Positions 63,240 through 64,000 of a stretch of 64,000 nt of DNA are shown here, piece after piece; position 1 is the stretch's first letter; every line of letters starts with the position of its first letter. The notes beneath the pieces are model-generated. The model saw only the letters and a list, made by a program, of their open reading frames with translations, was not told the DNA's origin and searched no databases. The stretch comes from Adiantum capillus-veneris (Eukaryota; Streptophyta; Polypodiopsida; Polypodiales; Pteridaceae), in assembly GCA_014529385.2 (NCBI GenBank), contig CM043953.1, positions 109,500,549-109,564,548 on the forward strand, given 5' to 3'. The position numbers were made by a program, and so were the translations under genes.

Positions 63240-63660
63240 AATGCAACATGGATTGTTAGCTGCTCAGCTAACAAAGCCAAAAAAAGAGCATCAAAGGGAC
63301 ACCACTTTCATTTTTTATCCCAAATGATTGTATTAAACCCTATTGTATTAATGAGAAATCTCGCAAAATCCAAAAGCCACTATAATGTTATTGATTGCCA
63401 ATGAGTCTAAAGGGGCCAAGATCTTCTAAGTTTGTAATGAGAAATCTCACAAAATCCAAAAGCCATTGTAATTATTGATTGCCAATGAGTCTAAAGGGGC
63501 CAAGATCTTCCAAAAAAAGAGCATCAAAGGGACACCACTTTCATTTTTTATCCCAAATGATTGTATTAAACCCCATTTGTATTAATGAGAAATCTCGCAA
63601 AATCCAAAGGCCACTGTAATGTTATTGATTGCCAATGAGTCTAAAGGGGCCAAGATCTTC
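63240..63660. repeat. Direct repeat, 234-bp period with a nested 95-bp duplication
   Basis: AAAAAAAGAGCATCAAAGGG occurs at about 63280 and 63514. GAGAAATCTC(G/A)CAAAATCC with GCCAATGAGTCTAAAGGGGC occurs three times. This may be the start of an LTR that continues to the window end (a TATAAAAG at about 63745 would be its promoter). Confidence 0.7.
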
Positions 63661-64000
63661 CAAGTTTGTAATTTTATGCAGTTTGTAAGACTTGTTATTG
63701 AGCCCAAATAGCTAGGAATCCATTCTTTGAACCTTGGCTAAGGTATAAAAGCCAATTTTTGTAACTAATGAAGTGAGCGTATGTTGCAGAAGCTTATTGT
63801 GAGTCTAGTGTTTCTTCAACTCTTTGTGTCTCTCTTATATGGTGTTGCATTGCCATTCAAGCATACCAACATGTTTGCAAGTGAAATCTCTTTCATCTAA
63901 TGTAAGCTTCTCACAATAAAAGTGTGTTTTTAGCCATGTCTATCTACGAGCTGTTTTTGCTCCCTATGCACAATACGCACACCAAAGCTGGTTTTTGACC
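63661..64000. other. Window end, possible retrotransposon LTR
   Basis: TATAAAAGCC at about 63745 and T-rich sequence suggest a promoter-bearing LTR, but no second copy is inside the window. Confidence 0.25.

Overview
This is a gene-poor, transposon-packed stretch of a large plant nuclear genome. I found no intact ordinary host gene. The evidence for a plant is Tnt1-like Copia retrotransposons primed by initiator-Met tRNA, a CACTA (En/Spm) element with a tnp2 transposase, Helitrons with plant-type TC...CTAG ends, tRNA-derived SINE-like repeats, and very many (CT/GA)n and (CA/GT)n microsatellites. The mixture, including two transposase families also seen in animals, makes me suspect a seed-free plant such as a fern. 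That placement is a low-confidence inference.

Region 1 (1-12757) is the 3' part of a Copia element (A) whose RNase H domain is split by an 11.7-kb DNA transposon, here called T1 (439-12129). T1 has imperfect terminal inverted repeats beginning GTGAAAGCAT and a 5-6 bp target duplication (TACAGG). Removing T1 and one TACAGG restores the Copia reading frame. T1 carries a coiled-coil/zinc-finger gene, a small basic gene, and a gene joining an acidic repeat region to an FCP1/NIF-like HAD phosphatase domain. On the other strand it carries a two-exon transposase. Two of its introns are filled with a palindromic TGCTATATAGCA satellite.

Region 2 (12758-30168) holds minisatellites and then a nest of minus-strand Helitrons. 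Helitron 1 (15792-30168) contains Helitron 2 (26796-30164), which was inserted inside Helitron 1's own 5' terminus. A complete Copia element (B, 21262-26795, TSD CTAGT) then landed on Helitron 2's terminal CTAG. Helitron 2 contains an LTR - short internal region - LTR element. Region 3 (30169-40760) has a 351-bp tandem repeat, a short Helitron (32647-33950) and dense microsatellites.

Region 4 (40761-61694) is a complete 20.9-kb CACTA element (TSD ATA) with tnp2 and a TNPA-like Transposase_24 gene. That second gene is split by a 9.1-kb transposon, T2 (42061-51177, TSD TGT). T2 carries four genes: a transposase-like gene, a divergent histone H3 gene, a gene of unknown function, and a second unknown gene with an undamaged 404-residue reading frame. 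The histone gene begins MARTKQTA, has a tail of roughly 200 residues and an intact histone fold. Region 5 (61695-64000) is low-complexity and repetitive.

The main discovery candidates are the two cargo-bearing DNA transposons: T2 with a histone H3 gene, and T1 with an FCP1-like domain. Both cargo types would act on chromatin or transcription if expressed. Most T1, T2 and CACTA genes now carry stops or frameshifts, so these particular copies are probably dead. All gene assignments come from reading translated motifs by eye; no database search was possible.
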